Shown: positions 33,529 to 43,500 of the stretch, in pieces | Position numbering within the stretch: the stretch's first letter is position 1 | Layout: each line of letters opens with the position of its first letter | Source of the DNA: JAZQQB01 sp045628865 | Lineage (GTDB): Bacteria; Bacillota; Clostridia; Lachnospirales; Lachnospiraceae | Reading direction: 5' to 3' | Assembly: GCA_045628865.1 (NCBI GenBank) | Contig: JAZQQB010000005.1 | Span: 1-58,116, forward strand | Length of the DNA stretch: 58,116 nucleotides | Made by a program: the position numbers and the translations under genes | Notes under the pieces: model-generated | Told to the model about the DNA's origin: nothing | Seen by the model: the letters and a program-made list of their open reading frames with translations, nothing else | The model's database searches: none

Positions 33529-34083
33529 GTGGCAGCTTTGGAAAGCAGGAGTATGGAACAGATTAAGATGATTGCTACAAAAGAAAATGACGAGATATAC
33601 AAAACATTTAAAGAATTATTAAGGACTGGTCAGGAAGTCCAAATTATGATCACAATTCCTGGAGTTCAAACAAAGGAAAAGGATACTTTAAAGAAACAGG
33701 AGCCGGAAACTTTAAAGCAGCCATACGATCAAAAGGAGCTGGAACTAGAAATCACACAACTTTTGCATGAATTGGGTGTGCCTGCGCATATTAAGGGATA
33801 TCAATATCTAAGAATGTCCATCTATTTGACGGTGTGTGATATGACACATCTTCATTCTATTACCAAGATCCTTTATCCGACCATTGCCAAAAAGTATGAT
33901 ACAACGCCAAGCCGTGTGGAAAGAGCCATCAGACATGCTATTGAGGTAAGCTTTAGCAGAGGACGGATGGAGGCCCTTGAGGGAATGTTTGGATATACTG
34001 TAAATACCATGAAGGGAAAGCCCACTAATTCCGAGTTTATTGCTATGATAGCGGATAAAATCAGATTAAACCATAATATATAA
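33529..34083 (+). CDS. Stand-alone Spo0A C-terminal domain protein without receiver
   Basis: 184 aa. Residues about 70-184 align along the full DNA-binding domain of the spo0A product in this window: LLHELGVPAHIKGYQYLR, LYPTIAKKYD, recognition helix TTPSRVERAIRHAIEV (13 of 16 identical to Spo0A) and GKPTNSEFIAMIADKIRL. The first 70 residues are not a receiver: they lack the Asp pocket and phospho-acceptor and form a short charged region with EVQIMITIPGV. It therefore cannot take phosphate from the relay and may bind 0A boxes constitutively or with a partner. The start is uncertain: GTG 33529 has no clear ribosome site; ATG 33553 has AGGAG too close; ATG 33568 is also possible. All leave the domain intact. 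It has its own promoter, so it is not a truncated relic. Confidence 0.88.
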   Translation: MAALESRSMEQIKMIATKENDEIYKTFKELLRTGQEVQIMITIPGVQTKEKDTLKKQEPETLKQPYDQKELELEITQLLHELGVPAHIKGYQYLRMSIYLTVCDMTHLHSITKILYPTIAKKYDTTPSRVERAIRHAIEVSFSRGRMEALEGMFGYTVNTMKGKPTNSEFIAMIADKIRLNHNI

Positions 34084-34190
34084 CATTTCGTATATTCCTT
34101 TACAGGATTGCAGAAATTCTAGCTTTTCTATCATTGTAAGTTGGTGTATAATAATACATAAGCAACAGTTATATAGTGTGGAGGTAGGAA

Positions 34191-35636
34191 ATGAAAAATA
34201 TTTTGTTTGCGGCTTCTGAGGGTGTACCATTCATCAAAACAGGTGGGTTAGCAGATGTGATTGGTGCATTACCAAAATGCATAGATAAGCAGTATTTTGA
34301 TGTGAGAGTGATCATTCCAAAGTATAATTGTATGGCACAGAAATGGAAGGATCTGATGACATACAAGGCTCATTTTTATTTGGATTTTCACTGGAGACAG
34401 GAATATGTGGGCATTTTAGAAGCTACAGTAGATGGGGTACATTATTATTTTATTGACAATGAGATGATGTTTGGCGGAGACAGGCCATATGGTAATGATG
34501 CTTTGTATGAGATTGAAAAATATGCATTTTTCTGCAAAGCGGTTTTATCGGCATTGCCTCTTCTTGATTTTCGTCCAGATATTATTCACTGCCATGACTG
34601 GCAGACAGGGTTGATCCCTGTATATTTAAAGGAAAGATTTGCAGGCGGTGATTTTTACCGTGGTATCAAATCCATCATGACAATCCATAACCTGAAATTC
34701 CAGGGAAAATGGAGTGTGAAGGAGGTACAGGAGATTACAGGACTTGATCAGTCCTTCTTTACGTCTGATAAGTTAGAAGCCTATAAGGATGCAAATTTGC
34801 TTAAAGGGGGGCTTGTATATGCAGACGCGGTAACAACTGTAAGTAATACCTATGCGGAAGAAATCAAGACTTCTTTTTACGGAGAAGGATTAGATGGTCT
34901 TTTGACTGCAAGAAGTAATAGTCTTCGTGGTATTGTAAATGGAATAGATTATGATGTTTACAGCCCGGATAATGATGAGCTGATTGCAGCGAAGTACAAT
35001 GCAATCAACTTTAGAAAAGAAAAAATCAAGAACAAACGAGCTTTACAAAAGGAACTTGGTTTGGAACAGAATGATAAGACCATGATGATCGGTATTGTAT
35101 CTAGACTAACAGATCAGAAGGGATTTGATCTTATTGCTTATATGATGGATGAACTTTGCCAGGACAATGTACAGATTGTTGTTCTTGGAACGGGTGAGGA
35201 ACAGTATGAGAATATGTTCCGTCATTTCCAATGGAAGTATCAGGGAAAGGTTTCTGCCAATATTTTCTATTCAGAGGAATTATCTCATAAGATTTATGCA
35301 GCATGTGATGCCTTCTTGATGCCATCCTTGTTTGAACCATGTGGACTGAGCCAGCTGATGGCTCTTCGTTATGGAACCATTCCAATTGTCCGTGAGACAG
35401 GTGGATTAAAGGATACAGTAGAGCCATACAATGAATATGAAAGCAAGGGTACTGGATTCTCATTTACGAATTACAACGCGCATGAAATGTTAGCAGCGAT
35501 TCGTTATAGTGAGAAGATTTACTATGATAGAAAGCGTGAGTGGAATAAGATGATTGATCGCGCTATGGCAGCAGATTTCTCATGGAATGTGTCAGCGCTA
35601 AAATATCAGGAAATGTATGATTGGTTAATCGGTTAA
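34191..35636 (+). CDS. glgA: Glycogen synthase
   Basis: GT5 family ADP-glucose-dependent (1,4)-alpha-glucan synthase, 481 aa. KTGGLADVIGALPK (about 15-28) is the ADP-glucose-binding Lys-Thr-Gly-Gly motif; HDWQTGLIPVYL, NGIDYDVYSPDNDE, GIVSRLTDQKGFDLI and MPSLFEPCGLSQLMALRYGTIPIVRETGGL are conserved. It stands alone here, without the other glycogen genes. Ribosome site GGAGGTAGG. TATAAT at 34147 is a possible -10. Storage glucan is common in spore-formers before sporulation; the position next to the Spo0A-C gene may be chance. Confidence 0.96.
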   Translation: MKNILFAASEGVPFIKTGGLADVIGALPKCIDKQYFDVRVIIPKYNCMAQKWKDLMTYKAHFYLDFHWRQEYVGILEATVDGVHYYFIDNEMMFGGDRPYGNDALYEIEKYAFFCKAVLSALPLLDFRPDIIHCHDWQTGLIPVYLKERFAGGDFYRGIKSIMTIHNLKFQGKWSVKEVQEITGLDQSFFTSDKLEAYKDANLLKGGLVYADAVTTVSNTYAEEIKTSFYGEGLDGLLTARSNSLRGIVNGIDYDVYSPDNDELIAAKYNAINFRKEKIKNKRALQKELGLEQNDKTMMIGIVSRLTDQKGFDLIAYMMDELCQDNVQIVVLGTGEEQYENMFRHFQWKYQGKVSANIFYSEELSHKIYAACDAFLMPSLFEPCGLSQLMALRYGTIPIVRETGGLKDTVEPYNEYESKGTGFSFTNYNAHEMLAAIRYSEKIYYDRKREWNKMIDRAMAADFSWNVSALKYQEMYDWLIG

Positions 35637-35640
35637 ATAC

Positions 35641-35670
35641 AAAAGGAGCAATGGTATCGTTGCTCCTTTT
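35641..35670. terminator. Terminator between glgA and the - strand polymerase gene
   Basis: 11-bp stem AAAAGGAGCAA/TTGCTCCTTTT, eight-base loop; A/T flanks fit both convergent genes. Confidence 0.88.
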
Positions 35671-35704
35671 ATAATGGATTTTTGAAAGATATTTTTTTAT
35701 GGTA

Positions 35705-36958
35705 TTAGCTTTGATTGTTGGATTCACGCTTGGCCCTGTTAAGACCTTTGGTCATATGATTGGTGTTTGAATCTGCAAAGCTGGCTCGCATGATGGAGTC
35801 TTCTCCAAATTTTTTTCGGATGGAATCAATGGCATTATCCAATTTGGTAAGCTTCTCTGATTTTTCTAAGTCAAATAAATTTAACTGCTTTGTACCGTCG
35901 AAGCTGGCCTGACTGGTGGAAACACCTAAAAGTCTAATGGGATTGTGATTCCAACATTCATCAAATAAAGATAGAATCTCCTGATAAATAATTTGAGTGG
36001 AGTCCGTTGGAGAAAGAAGCTTTCTTTGATGAGAGCTATGTTTGAAATCCGAATCCACCAATACAACGGACACGACGGAAACCAAAGCCTTGTCCGCACG
36101 GATGCGATAGCCAACTGTTTCACATAGAGAAAGCAGACATAGTCTGGCAGTCTCTCTGTCAGTGACATCTGTAGAAAGAGTAGTTTCGTTGCTGTAGCCC
36201 TTATTGGCAACAGCAGATGGTTTTAAGGAATCTAAGTCCTCTCCATGGGCGTAGTGATATAATAGTTCTCCGTGCTTTTTCATATGCGCCTGAATCATGG
36301 AAAAATCAGCTTTTGCCAGATCTCCAATGGTACGTATTCCTAAATTTTTAAGGGTTGCACAGCTGGATGCTCCTGCAAAAAATAGATCCTCAATAGGAAG
36401 TGGCCACATTTTTTGTTCAATCTCTTCTGGAAAGAGTGTATGTACTCTGTCAGGTTTTTGAAAATCAGATGCCATCTTTGCCAGTAAACGGTTGTTGGAA
36501 ACACCAATATTAACGGTGAACCCTAATTCATGATAGATGATATCTTTGATTTTATGGGCTAAGGCCACATAATCGGAACCATACAAAAGTTCTGTTCCAG
36601 TCATATCACAAAACGCTTCGTCGATACTATACTGCTCTACCACAGGCGAAAAACGCTCTAAGATACTGATAAATGCCTTGGAGTAAATCACGTACTGTTC
36701 ATAATGTGGTGTTAACACAATGATACCCGGGCATTTTTGTCTGGCACGGGAAAGTGATTCCCCTGTTTGGATATCATATTTTTTTGCAGGTGTGGATTTG
36801 GCAAGTACAATGCCATGACGCATACTTTCGTCACCACCAATGACAGCCAGCTCCTTTCGATAATCTACTCCATCCGGATCAAGCGTAAGTCTATACAAAG
36901 ATTCCCAGGACAAAAACGCCGAATTCACATCAATATGATAAAAAATGGGATTTCCCAT
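35705..36958 (-). CDS. dinB: Y-family DNA polymerase (DinB/ImpB-type)
   Basis: Translesion DNA polymerase, 417 aa from the ATG at 36958, which has GGAGGGAG six bases upstream (the frame is open to 37018). The first catalytic Asp is in FYHIDVNSAFLSWE, and the second acidic pair is in QYSIDEAFCDMTG. The fingers segment AKKYDIQTGESLSRARQKCP, helix-hairpin-helix region LKNLGIRTIGDLAKAD and little-finger domain follow. Proteins of this subgroup are usually annotated as DNA polymerase IV or ImpB/MucB/SamB family. No LexA-type box was seen upstream, unlike recA. Confidence 0.9.
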   Translation of the reverse strand: MGNPIFYHIDVNSAFLSWESLYRLTLDPDGVDYRKELAVIGGDESMRHGIVLAKSTPAKKYDIQTGESLSRARQKCPGIIVLTPHYEQYVIYSKAFISILERFSPVVEQYSIDEAFCDMTGTELLYGSDYVALAHKIKDIIYHELGFTVNIGVSNNRLLAKMASDFQKPDRVHTLFPEEIEQKMWPLPIEDLFFAGASSCATLKNLGIRTIGDLAKADFSMIQAHMKKHGELLYHYAHGEDLDSLKPSAVANKGYSNETTLSTDVTDRETARLCLLSLCETVGYRIRADKALVSVVSVVLVDSDFKHSSHQRKLLSPTDSTQIIYQEILSLFDECWNHNPIRLLGVSTSQASFDGTKQLNLFDLEKSEKLTKLDNAIDSIRKKFGEDSIMRASFADSNTNHMTKGLNRAKRESNNQS

Positions 36959-37054
36959 AGCACTCCCTCCAAACATACATTCTGCTTTCATTGTAGACAA
37001 TAAAGCACATAAAATCAAGTGAAATATAGTACCTACAAACTCGAGGTATTTACC

Positions 37055-37083
37055 TTGACTTGTTAGTCAGTCTTTGATAGCAT
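37055..37083 (+). promoter_or_regulatory. Predicted rqcH promoter
   Basis: TTGACT (37055-37060), a 17-bp spacer and TAGCAT (37078-37083), 43 bases before the ATG. The -35 lies in the small inverted repeat TGACT-TGTT-AGTCA. Confidence 0.5.
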
Positions 37084-37125
37084 TGAGTGGTATTGAAAGC
37101 TAGTAATGAGCAGGAGGCTTTGAAA

Positions 37126-38859
37126 ATGGCATTAGATGGAATTACGATTGCCTGCCTGGTTAGTGAACTGAAAAGGGAACTACTAGGAGGCAGATTTTAT
37201 AAAATAGCACAACCAGAGGTGGATGAGCTTCTCATTACCATCAAGAACAATGGAGGACAGAAGAGACTGCTTTTATCGGCAGATGCATCCTTACCATTGG
37301 TTTACATGACAGATCAGAATAAGATAAGTCCAATGACAGCACCTAATTTTTGTATGCTGCTTCGAAAACATTTGCAGAATGCAAGAATTGTGAATATTTC
37401 TCAGCCAGGATTAGAGAGAATCATTCGTTTTGATCTAGAGCATTTAGATGAAATGGGAGATCTTTGTACCAAGACACTTGTTGTGGAAATCATGGGTAAG
37501 CATAGTAATATTATCTTTTGCAACAGTGAAGATTTGATTATCGACAGTATCAAGCATATTTCAGGCATGGTGAGTTCTGTCAGGGAGGTATTGCCAGGAA
37601 GAACCTATTTTATTCCAGAGACCCAGGAAAAAGTGGATCCGTTGGCAGTAAGCCGTGAAGCATTTGATGAGATTGTTTTTCAGAAGGCGACAGCTATGTA
37701 CAAGGCATTGTATGGCAGCCTGACTGGTATTTCCCCTATTGTTGCGCAGGAAATCTGTTTGCGTGCCAATGTGGATGGAGATTTTTCGGCTCGTATTGCA
37801 GATGTTAGTCAAAAGGATGCTATTTGGAATGCATTTACGGAAGTAATTGATCATGTGAAGAAAGAAGAGTATCAGTGTCAGGTCATCTTGGAAAATCATG
37901 AACCAAAGGAATACAGTGTATTTCCGTTCAGTGTTTATAAGGATAATGAGAAACTTGATTTTGAGGGAATCTCCGATCTTTTGGAATATTATTATGCTGA
38001 GAAAAATAAAGTCACAAGAATCAAACAGCGTTCTGTAGATTTAAGAAAGATTGTTTCTACGGCACTTGAACGAAATGTAAAGAAGTATGATCTGCAGGTT
38101 AAGCAGTTGAAGGATTCCGAGAAAAAGGACAAATATAAGGTTTATGGAGAACTGATCACAGCATATGGGTATGGTGTAGCACCAGGCTCTAAATCCATGG
38201 AGGCACTAAATTACTATACCAATGAGAATATTACAATTCCACTTGATTCTGATATTTCACCAATTGAGAATGCCAAAAAATATTTTGATAAATACAGCAA
38301 GCTAAAGCGTACAGCAGAAGCGTTGGAGAAGTTAACAGAAGAGACCAGGATTGAGATTGAACATCTGGAAACCATTAGCAATGCATTGGATATTGCAAGA
38401 GAAGAAGAGGATTTGATTCAAATCAAGGAAGAGATGATCGATGCTGGTTATATCAGAAGAAAGGGTGGCACGAAAAAGGTTAAGATTACCAGCAAGCCTT
38501 TCCACTATATAAGCAGTGATGGATTTCATATGTATGTTGGAAAAAATAACTACCAGAATGATGAACTGACTTTCAAATTTGCAGTGGGAAATGACTGGTG
38601 GTTCCATGCTAAGAAAAGACCAGGATCCCATGTGATCATTAAATCAGAGGGAAAAGAAATTCCGGATAGAACCTTTGAAGAAGCTGCAAGATTAGCAGCC
38701 TTTTATTCCAAGGCAAAAAAGGGAGAAAAGGTAGAGATCGATTATTTAGAAAAGAAAAATGTAAAAAAACCAGCTGGATCTAAACCAGGTTTTGTTGTAT
38801 ACTATACCAACTATTCTATGGTTATGGATGCTAATATAGATGGCATTGAACAGATATAA
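37126..38859 (+). CDS. rqcH: RqcH, ribosome quality control NFACT protein
   Basis: Binds stalled 50S-peptidyl-tRNA complexes and directs alanine tailing. 577 aa from ATG 37126, with AGGAGG eight bases before it. The NFACT-N domain is at about 1-200 (MALDGITIACLVSELKRELLGGRFYKI), a helix-hairpin-helix and long coiled coil at about 250-440, then NFACT-R (DUF814) with GNDWWFHAKKRPGSHVII at about 485-502. Older names are fibronectin-binding protein or FbpA-like. Single gene with promoter and terminator. Confidence 0.95.
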   Translation: MALDGITIACLVSELKRELLGGRFYKIAQPEVDELLITIKNNGGQKRLLLSADASLPLVYMTDQNKISPMTAPNFCMLLRKHLQNARIVNISQPGLERIIRFDLEHLDEMGDLCTKTLVVEIMGKHSNIIFCNSEDLIIDSIKHISGMVSSVREVLPGRTYFIPETQEKVDPLAVSREAFDEIVFQKATAMYKALYGSLTGISPIVAQEICLRANVDGDFSARIADVSQKDAIWNAFTEVIDHVKKEEYQCQVILENHEPKEYSVFPFSVYKDNEKLDFEGISDLLEYYYAEKNKVTRIKQRSVDLRKIVSTALERNVKKYDLQVKQLKDSEKKDKYKVYGELITAYGYGVAPGSKSMEALNYYTNENITIPLDSDISPIENAKKYFDKYSKLKRTAEALEKLTEETRIEIEHLETISNALDIAREEEDLIQIKEEMIDAGYIRRKGGTKKVKITSKPFHYISSDGFHMYVGKNNYQNDELTFKFAVGNDWWFHAKKRPGSHVIIKSEGKEIPDRTFEEAARLAAFYSKAKKGEKVEIDYLEKKNVKKPAGSKPGFVVYYTNYSMVMDANIDGIEQI

Positions 38860-38897
38860 AGAAATGGCTGCCGCAAATATGCGACAGCCATTTCTTT
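38858..38897. terminator. Bidirectional terminator between rqcH and the SH3 protein gene
   Basis: 13-bp stem AAAGAAATGGCTG/CAGCCATTTCTTT with an inner CGC/GCG pair lies between convergent genes. Confidence 0.9.
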
Positions 38898-38924
38898 ATA
38901 TTTTAAATAGAACAATTTGAAAGT

Positions 38925-40427
38925 CTATTCTTCGTCAGTCAATACGTATGGATCTCCGTTCTCATCATAGTAGATGATTCTTCCGTTTGCATCATACTCG
39001 ATTGGATTACCATACTCATCGTATTCAATTGGATTACCGAATTCATCGTATTCTACAGCTTCTTCATCAGTTAAAACATATGGTTCTCCAGTTGCTTCAT
39101 CGTAATAGATACGTTTTCCATCAGCGTCATATTCAATCAGATAGCCATTCTCATCATATTCAATTGGATTACCATATTCATCGTATTCTACAGCATTCTC
39201 TTCAGAATCAGAGAAGTTATCGCCTTCAAGATCAGCATCTTCCATGTTTTCATCATCCTCACCGTTACCGTGAAGCAGATAGAAGACAGTTCCACCAATC
39301 ACAAGCATGATCAGGATAATGGCAACTACAATGATCAAAGTTTTCTTTGATTTGTTTGTAGAAGGCTTTGAAGGAGTGTTATCGTTTCCTAAAGCGTTAT
39401 CTGTGAAGGTTTCATCCGTTGTTTCATTGATGATACCATTTTCATCATTCATAATAGTTCCACCAGGATTCTCTGTTTTCTGGTTAGATGTTGTTACGTA
39501 ATCTGCAGCAACAAAGCCTAACTGATTTCCAAACTGGATTTGATACCAGCTGCCCTCAGATGTTTTTGTGAAAGCAAGTACTGTAATCTGTGCACCTTCA
39601 TCTAAAGTACCAATCTTGTTATCTGCACTTTTGGATGGAGTAGAACGAACATTGATACTTGATGTTGTTTGGTAGGTACCAGCGACAGAAGGATCAAGTG
39701 TATAACCTGCATCAGGAGAAACCAAAACAGAATTCTCATTAGAAGATACATCTGAGTTTTCAGGTTCAGCTGTAACAGGAGCATTACTTGTTACGTAGTT
39801 AGAGAATACATATCCGACTTTTCCGTTGAAGGTGACTCTCCACCAACTAAAGCCTGCAGTAACAGTGGTTCCAGTACCAGCAACAGACTCATTGGCTTTT
39901 AATGTACCAAGAACATTTCCAGTTGTATCAGGTTCTACATAAACAGGGGTATCACTTAAGGCATATAAAGTCATTGTAGAATCAGCAACTGTATACGATG
40001 GCTGTGAAACAGGAGCAGTAGTAGTAAATAAGTTCTGTTTTACAAAACCATTGTTTCCATTGAAAGAAATCTGATACCAAGATGTGGAATCATTGTTGGT
40101 AGCACCTGTTACAGATACAGAAGCCTCTTTTTTCACAGTACCTAAATTGGAAGCAGAATTGGATGGTTCACTGTATACAGTAGCATCATCTGTTGCATAA
40201 TAGGTTCCAGACATAGATGTAACAGTATATGCTGGCTTATTTTCGTTTGATTCGTTTGATTCTTTTGATTCTTTTGATTCGGTGGATTCTTTGGATTCCT
40301 TAGATTCAGTATTTCCCTGTTCGGATTGTGTTGCCTCTGAAGCAAAAGCAACCTGTACAGAACCAAAGGACAAGCCACATACCAAAGCACCCATCATGGC
40401 ATATTTTCTCCATGTATTTTTTATCAT
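38925..40427 (-). CDS. Membrane protein with three SH3 domains and a repeated acidic tail
   Basis: 500 aa. Signal peptide (about 1-30, ending VAFASEA), then a Ser-Lys-Glu repeat stretch (about 40-65), then three bacterial SH3 domains (about 70-122, 150-213, 245-315) of the type that binds cell-wall peptides, a linker, and one membrane helix (362-385, TLIIVVAIILIMLVIGG). The remaining 115 residues would be cytoplasmic and are very acidic. They contain two tandem copies of a 44-45 residue unit (412-456, 457-500), each built from EYDEYGNPIEYDE-like subrepeats and ending in PYVLTDEE. This suggests a wall-to-cytoplasm link, but its function is unknown. Ribosome site GAGAGGA. Confidence 0.88.
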   Translation of the reverse strand: MIKNTWRKYAMMGALVCGLSFGSVQVAFASEATQSEQGNTESKESKESTESKESKESNESNENKPAYTVTSMSGTYYATDDATVYSEPSNSASNLGTVKKEASVSVTGATNNDSTSWYQISFNGNNGFVKQNLFTTTAPVSQPSYTVADSTMTLYALSDTPVYVEPDTTGNVLGTLKANESVAGTGTTVTAGFSWWRVTFNGKVGYVFSNYVTSNAPVTAEPENSDVSSNENSVLVSPDAGYTLDPSVAGTYQTTSSINVRSTPSKSADNKIGTLDEGAQITVLAFTKTSEGSWYQIQFGNQLGFVAADYVTTSNQKTENPGGTIMNDENGIINETTDETFTDNALGNDNTPSKPSTNKSKKTLIIVVAIILIMLVIGGTVFYLLHGNGEDDENMEDADLEGDNFSDSEENAVEYDEYGNPIEYDENGYLIEYDADGKRIYYDEATGEPYVLTDEEAVEYDEFGNPIEYDEYGNPIEYDANGRIIYYDENGDPYVLTDEE

Positions 40428-40475
40428 TGATATATCCTCTCTTTGTTCACTTTTTTTTCTTCTTTTAACTAACCT

Positions 40476-40504
40476 ATTGTAGCCTAATATACGAAAAACT
40501 GCAA
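40476..40504 (-). promoter_or_regulatory. Promoter of the SH3 protein gene
   Basis: On the - strand: TTGCAG (40504-40499), a 17-bp spacer, TACAAT (40481-40476). Confidence 0.55.
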
Positions 40505-40532
40505 CTTAAATGTTATTTTAGAAAAAAGAATT

Positions 40533-40562
40533 TTGCCATCCATATTCTGTAAGGTGTATAAT
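40533..40562 (+). promoter_or_regulatory. Promoter of the MMPL-GLUG gene
   Basis: TTGCCA (40533-40538), an 18-bp spacer and TATAAT (40557-40562), 34 bases before the ATG and back-to-back with the SH3 gene promoter. Confidence 0.55.
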
Positions 40563-40595
40563 AAAAATAACTATAGGTTTCTTTGGGAGGAAAAA

Positions 40596-43500
40596 ATGAA
40601 TACATCAAAATCATCATCTTTCATGGAAAAAATTGCAACATTTATTGTAGATAAGAGAAAAGCGTTTTACCTTATTTTTATAGTGTCTATGTTTTTCTGT
40701 ATTTATAGTATGAATAAGGTAAAGGTGAATACTAATATTTCATCCTATTTACCTGATTCTACAGAAACCAGACGTGGACTTAATATCATGGATGAAGAGT
40801 TTACTACATATGGGTCAGTCAAGATCATGATTGAGAATATTACTTATGAAAAGGCAGAAATACTTTGTGAGCAGATTGAGCAGATGGAAGGTGTTTCTAC
40901 GGTGGATTTTGACGATGAACCAGCTCATTATAGTAAAGGTGCAGCATTATTTGATATAACATTAGATGGTGTTGCAGAAGATGAAATCAGTTTAGCTGCG
41001 GTAGAAAAACTTCGAGAAATTGTTGCAGATTATGATGCGACTGTTTATACAGAGGTTGGATATGACGAATCCAAGGCATTGGATGAAGATATGGCTTTAA
41101 TTTTGGTTTTGGCTGCAATTGTTATTCTGATCGTTTTGGTATTTACTTCCAAAACCTATGCAGAAATTCCGGTTTTTTGTATTGTTTTTATTGTGGCAGC
41201 ATTGCTTAATATGGGTACTAATTATTGGTTAGGAGAGATTTCTTTTATTACGAAATCCATTGCGGTCGTGTTACAGCTTGCCCTTGCTATTGATTATGCC
41301 ATTATTCTTTCTCATCGATTTATGGAGGAACACGAAGTACTTCCTGTAAGAGAAGCAGTGATTCAGGCGCTTAGTAAGGCGATTCCTGAAATTTTTTCAA
41401 GTTCCCTGACTACCATCTCAGGTTTGATGGCATTGATGCTGATGCAGTTAAAAATTGGTATGGATATGGGACTTGTATTAAGTAAAGGTATTGTTTGTAG
41501 TCTGGTAACTGTATTTTTATTGATGCCAGGTTTGCTGGTAATGTTTTCTAAGGCAATTGATAAGACACATCATAGAAATTTTGTACCAAAGATTACATTT
41601 TGGGGAAAAGGAGTTGTAAAAACAAGATTTATTCTGCCGGTTGTTTTTGCATTTATTCTGGTCTTTGCGATTATTTTTTCTAACCAGTGTGACTATGTAT
41701 TTGATGTGAACAGTATCAGTGGAAACAAAGCTACTGAACAGATGGAATATAGGGATCGAATCAGCCGAATTTTTGGACAGGACAACGTGGTTGCAGTGGT
41801 GGTTAAAAAGGGGGATTATGAAAGCGAAAAGAAATTGCTTTACCAGATAGAAGAAATACCAGAAGTAAAGAGTGCTGTTGGACTTGCCAATACAGAGGTA
41901 AGTGATGAATATATGCTGACGGACAAACTGACAACAAGGCAGTTTTCAGAGCTTTTGGATATTGATATAGAAGTAGTAAGATTGTTATATCAGACATATG
42001 GTTTGAAAAATGAAGAGTATCAGGCATTTTTTGGAGAAGTAGATGAATATGCGGTTCCAATCCTGGATATGGTTAGATATTTAGGAGAGATGCAAAAGCA
42101 GGGAGTTTTGGTATCCATTGACCAGAAAATGCAGGATGAACTGGAAGAGACAGTGGAACGTATTGACCAGGGTGTTGATCAGCTCATGGGTGAAGAGTAT
42201 ACAAGATTGGTGGTTACACTGGATACAGCTATAGAGGGTGATCAGGTAGAACGCATTACAGGTGAGATTAGAGAATGTGCAAAGCAGTATTATAAGGATG
42301 TGTTGCTTGTTGGAAATACAACCAGTGCCATGGATCTGTCAGCTTCCTTTGAAAAGGATAATCTTTTGATCAGTATTTTGACCATTTTATTTGTTGCTGT
42401 CATCTTGTTGTTTACCTTTAAATCAGCTGGTATTCCAGTACTTTTGATTTTAACCATCCAGGGTAGTATTTGGATCAATTTTTCATTCCCGTTTATTACA
42501 AATGGCAATATGTACTTTTTAAGTTATTTGATCATCAATGCCATTCAGATGGGTGCAACCATTGACTATGCTATTGTTATCACGAATAGATATCAGGAGT
42601 TAAAGAATGAATATAGCCTGACGGATGCCATTATTGAAACACTCAATCAGAGTTTTCCAACCATATTAACGTCGGGATCTATCTTAACCATCTCCGGCTT
42701 TTTGATCAATGGAATTTCATCTGATCCGACCATTGCATCCATTGGACTTACTTTGGGACGAGGAAGTCTGATCTCCATCATTTTGGTTATGACAGTTCTT
42801 CCACAGATTTTATTACTTGGTAATATCCTGATTGAAAAAACAGCTTTCACTTTAAACAGGGATCGTATGAAGAGATACAACAATGGTCTGGTATCCGTTG
42901 ATGGACATATCAGAGGATATGTATCAGGTGTCGTGGATGCAGATGTAAAAGGATTTATTCGAGGAGATCTTGCAGCATTGGTGGATACTAAAACAAAGTT
43001 AGATTACGAACATGATGAAGAATTAGAACAGGAAAAACCTGACAGGTCTGATACGAAAAAGGAATTACAAAAAATCAGACATGCAGAAGAAAAAATGAAA
43101 AATAGTGCAACGATGTTGCTGGTTTTGATTATTTCGTTAGCTGCTATTTTCCATACAAGTGTATTAACAGCATATGCAGATGAAGCAGGGGAAACCAGTG
43201 AAACAGTTGAAGTATCTGCTCCAACAACACAGATAACTATCGGTTCCACTTCAGAATGGAATATGATTGCGAAGCAGTGTCAGAATGATACCTATTCTTT
43301 GGGAAAAACTTTTGTACTGATTGATAACCTCTATTTCGAGGATGATTTTGAACCATTTCCTTACATGAATGGAAATTTTGATGGTGGTGGATATTCTATT
43401 TCGGGTATTCATATCACTGGAATGAATTCTGATACAGCAATATTTCGTTATGTTTCTGAGACGGGATGTATCGAGAATTTAAATGTAGAAGCTATTATTA

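Noticed and set aside
33529..34083. Spo0A-C paralogue as a truncated pseudogene of spo0A
   Set aside because: The DNA-binding domain is complete, it has its own promoter, and divergence from spo0A is spread at conservative positions rather than by stops or frameshifts.
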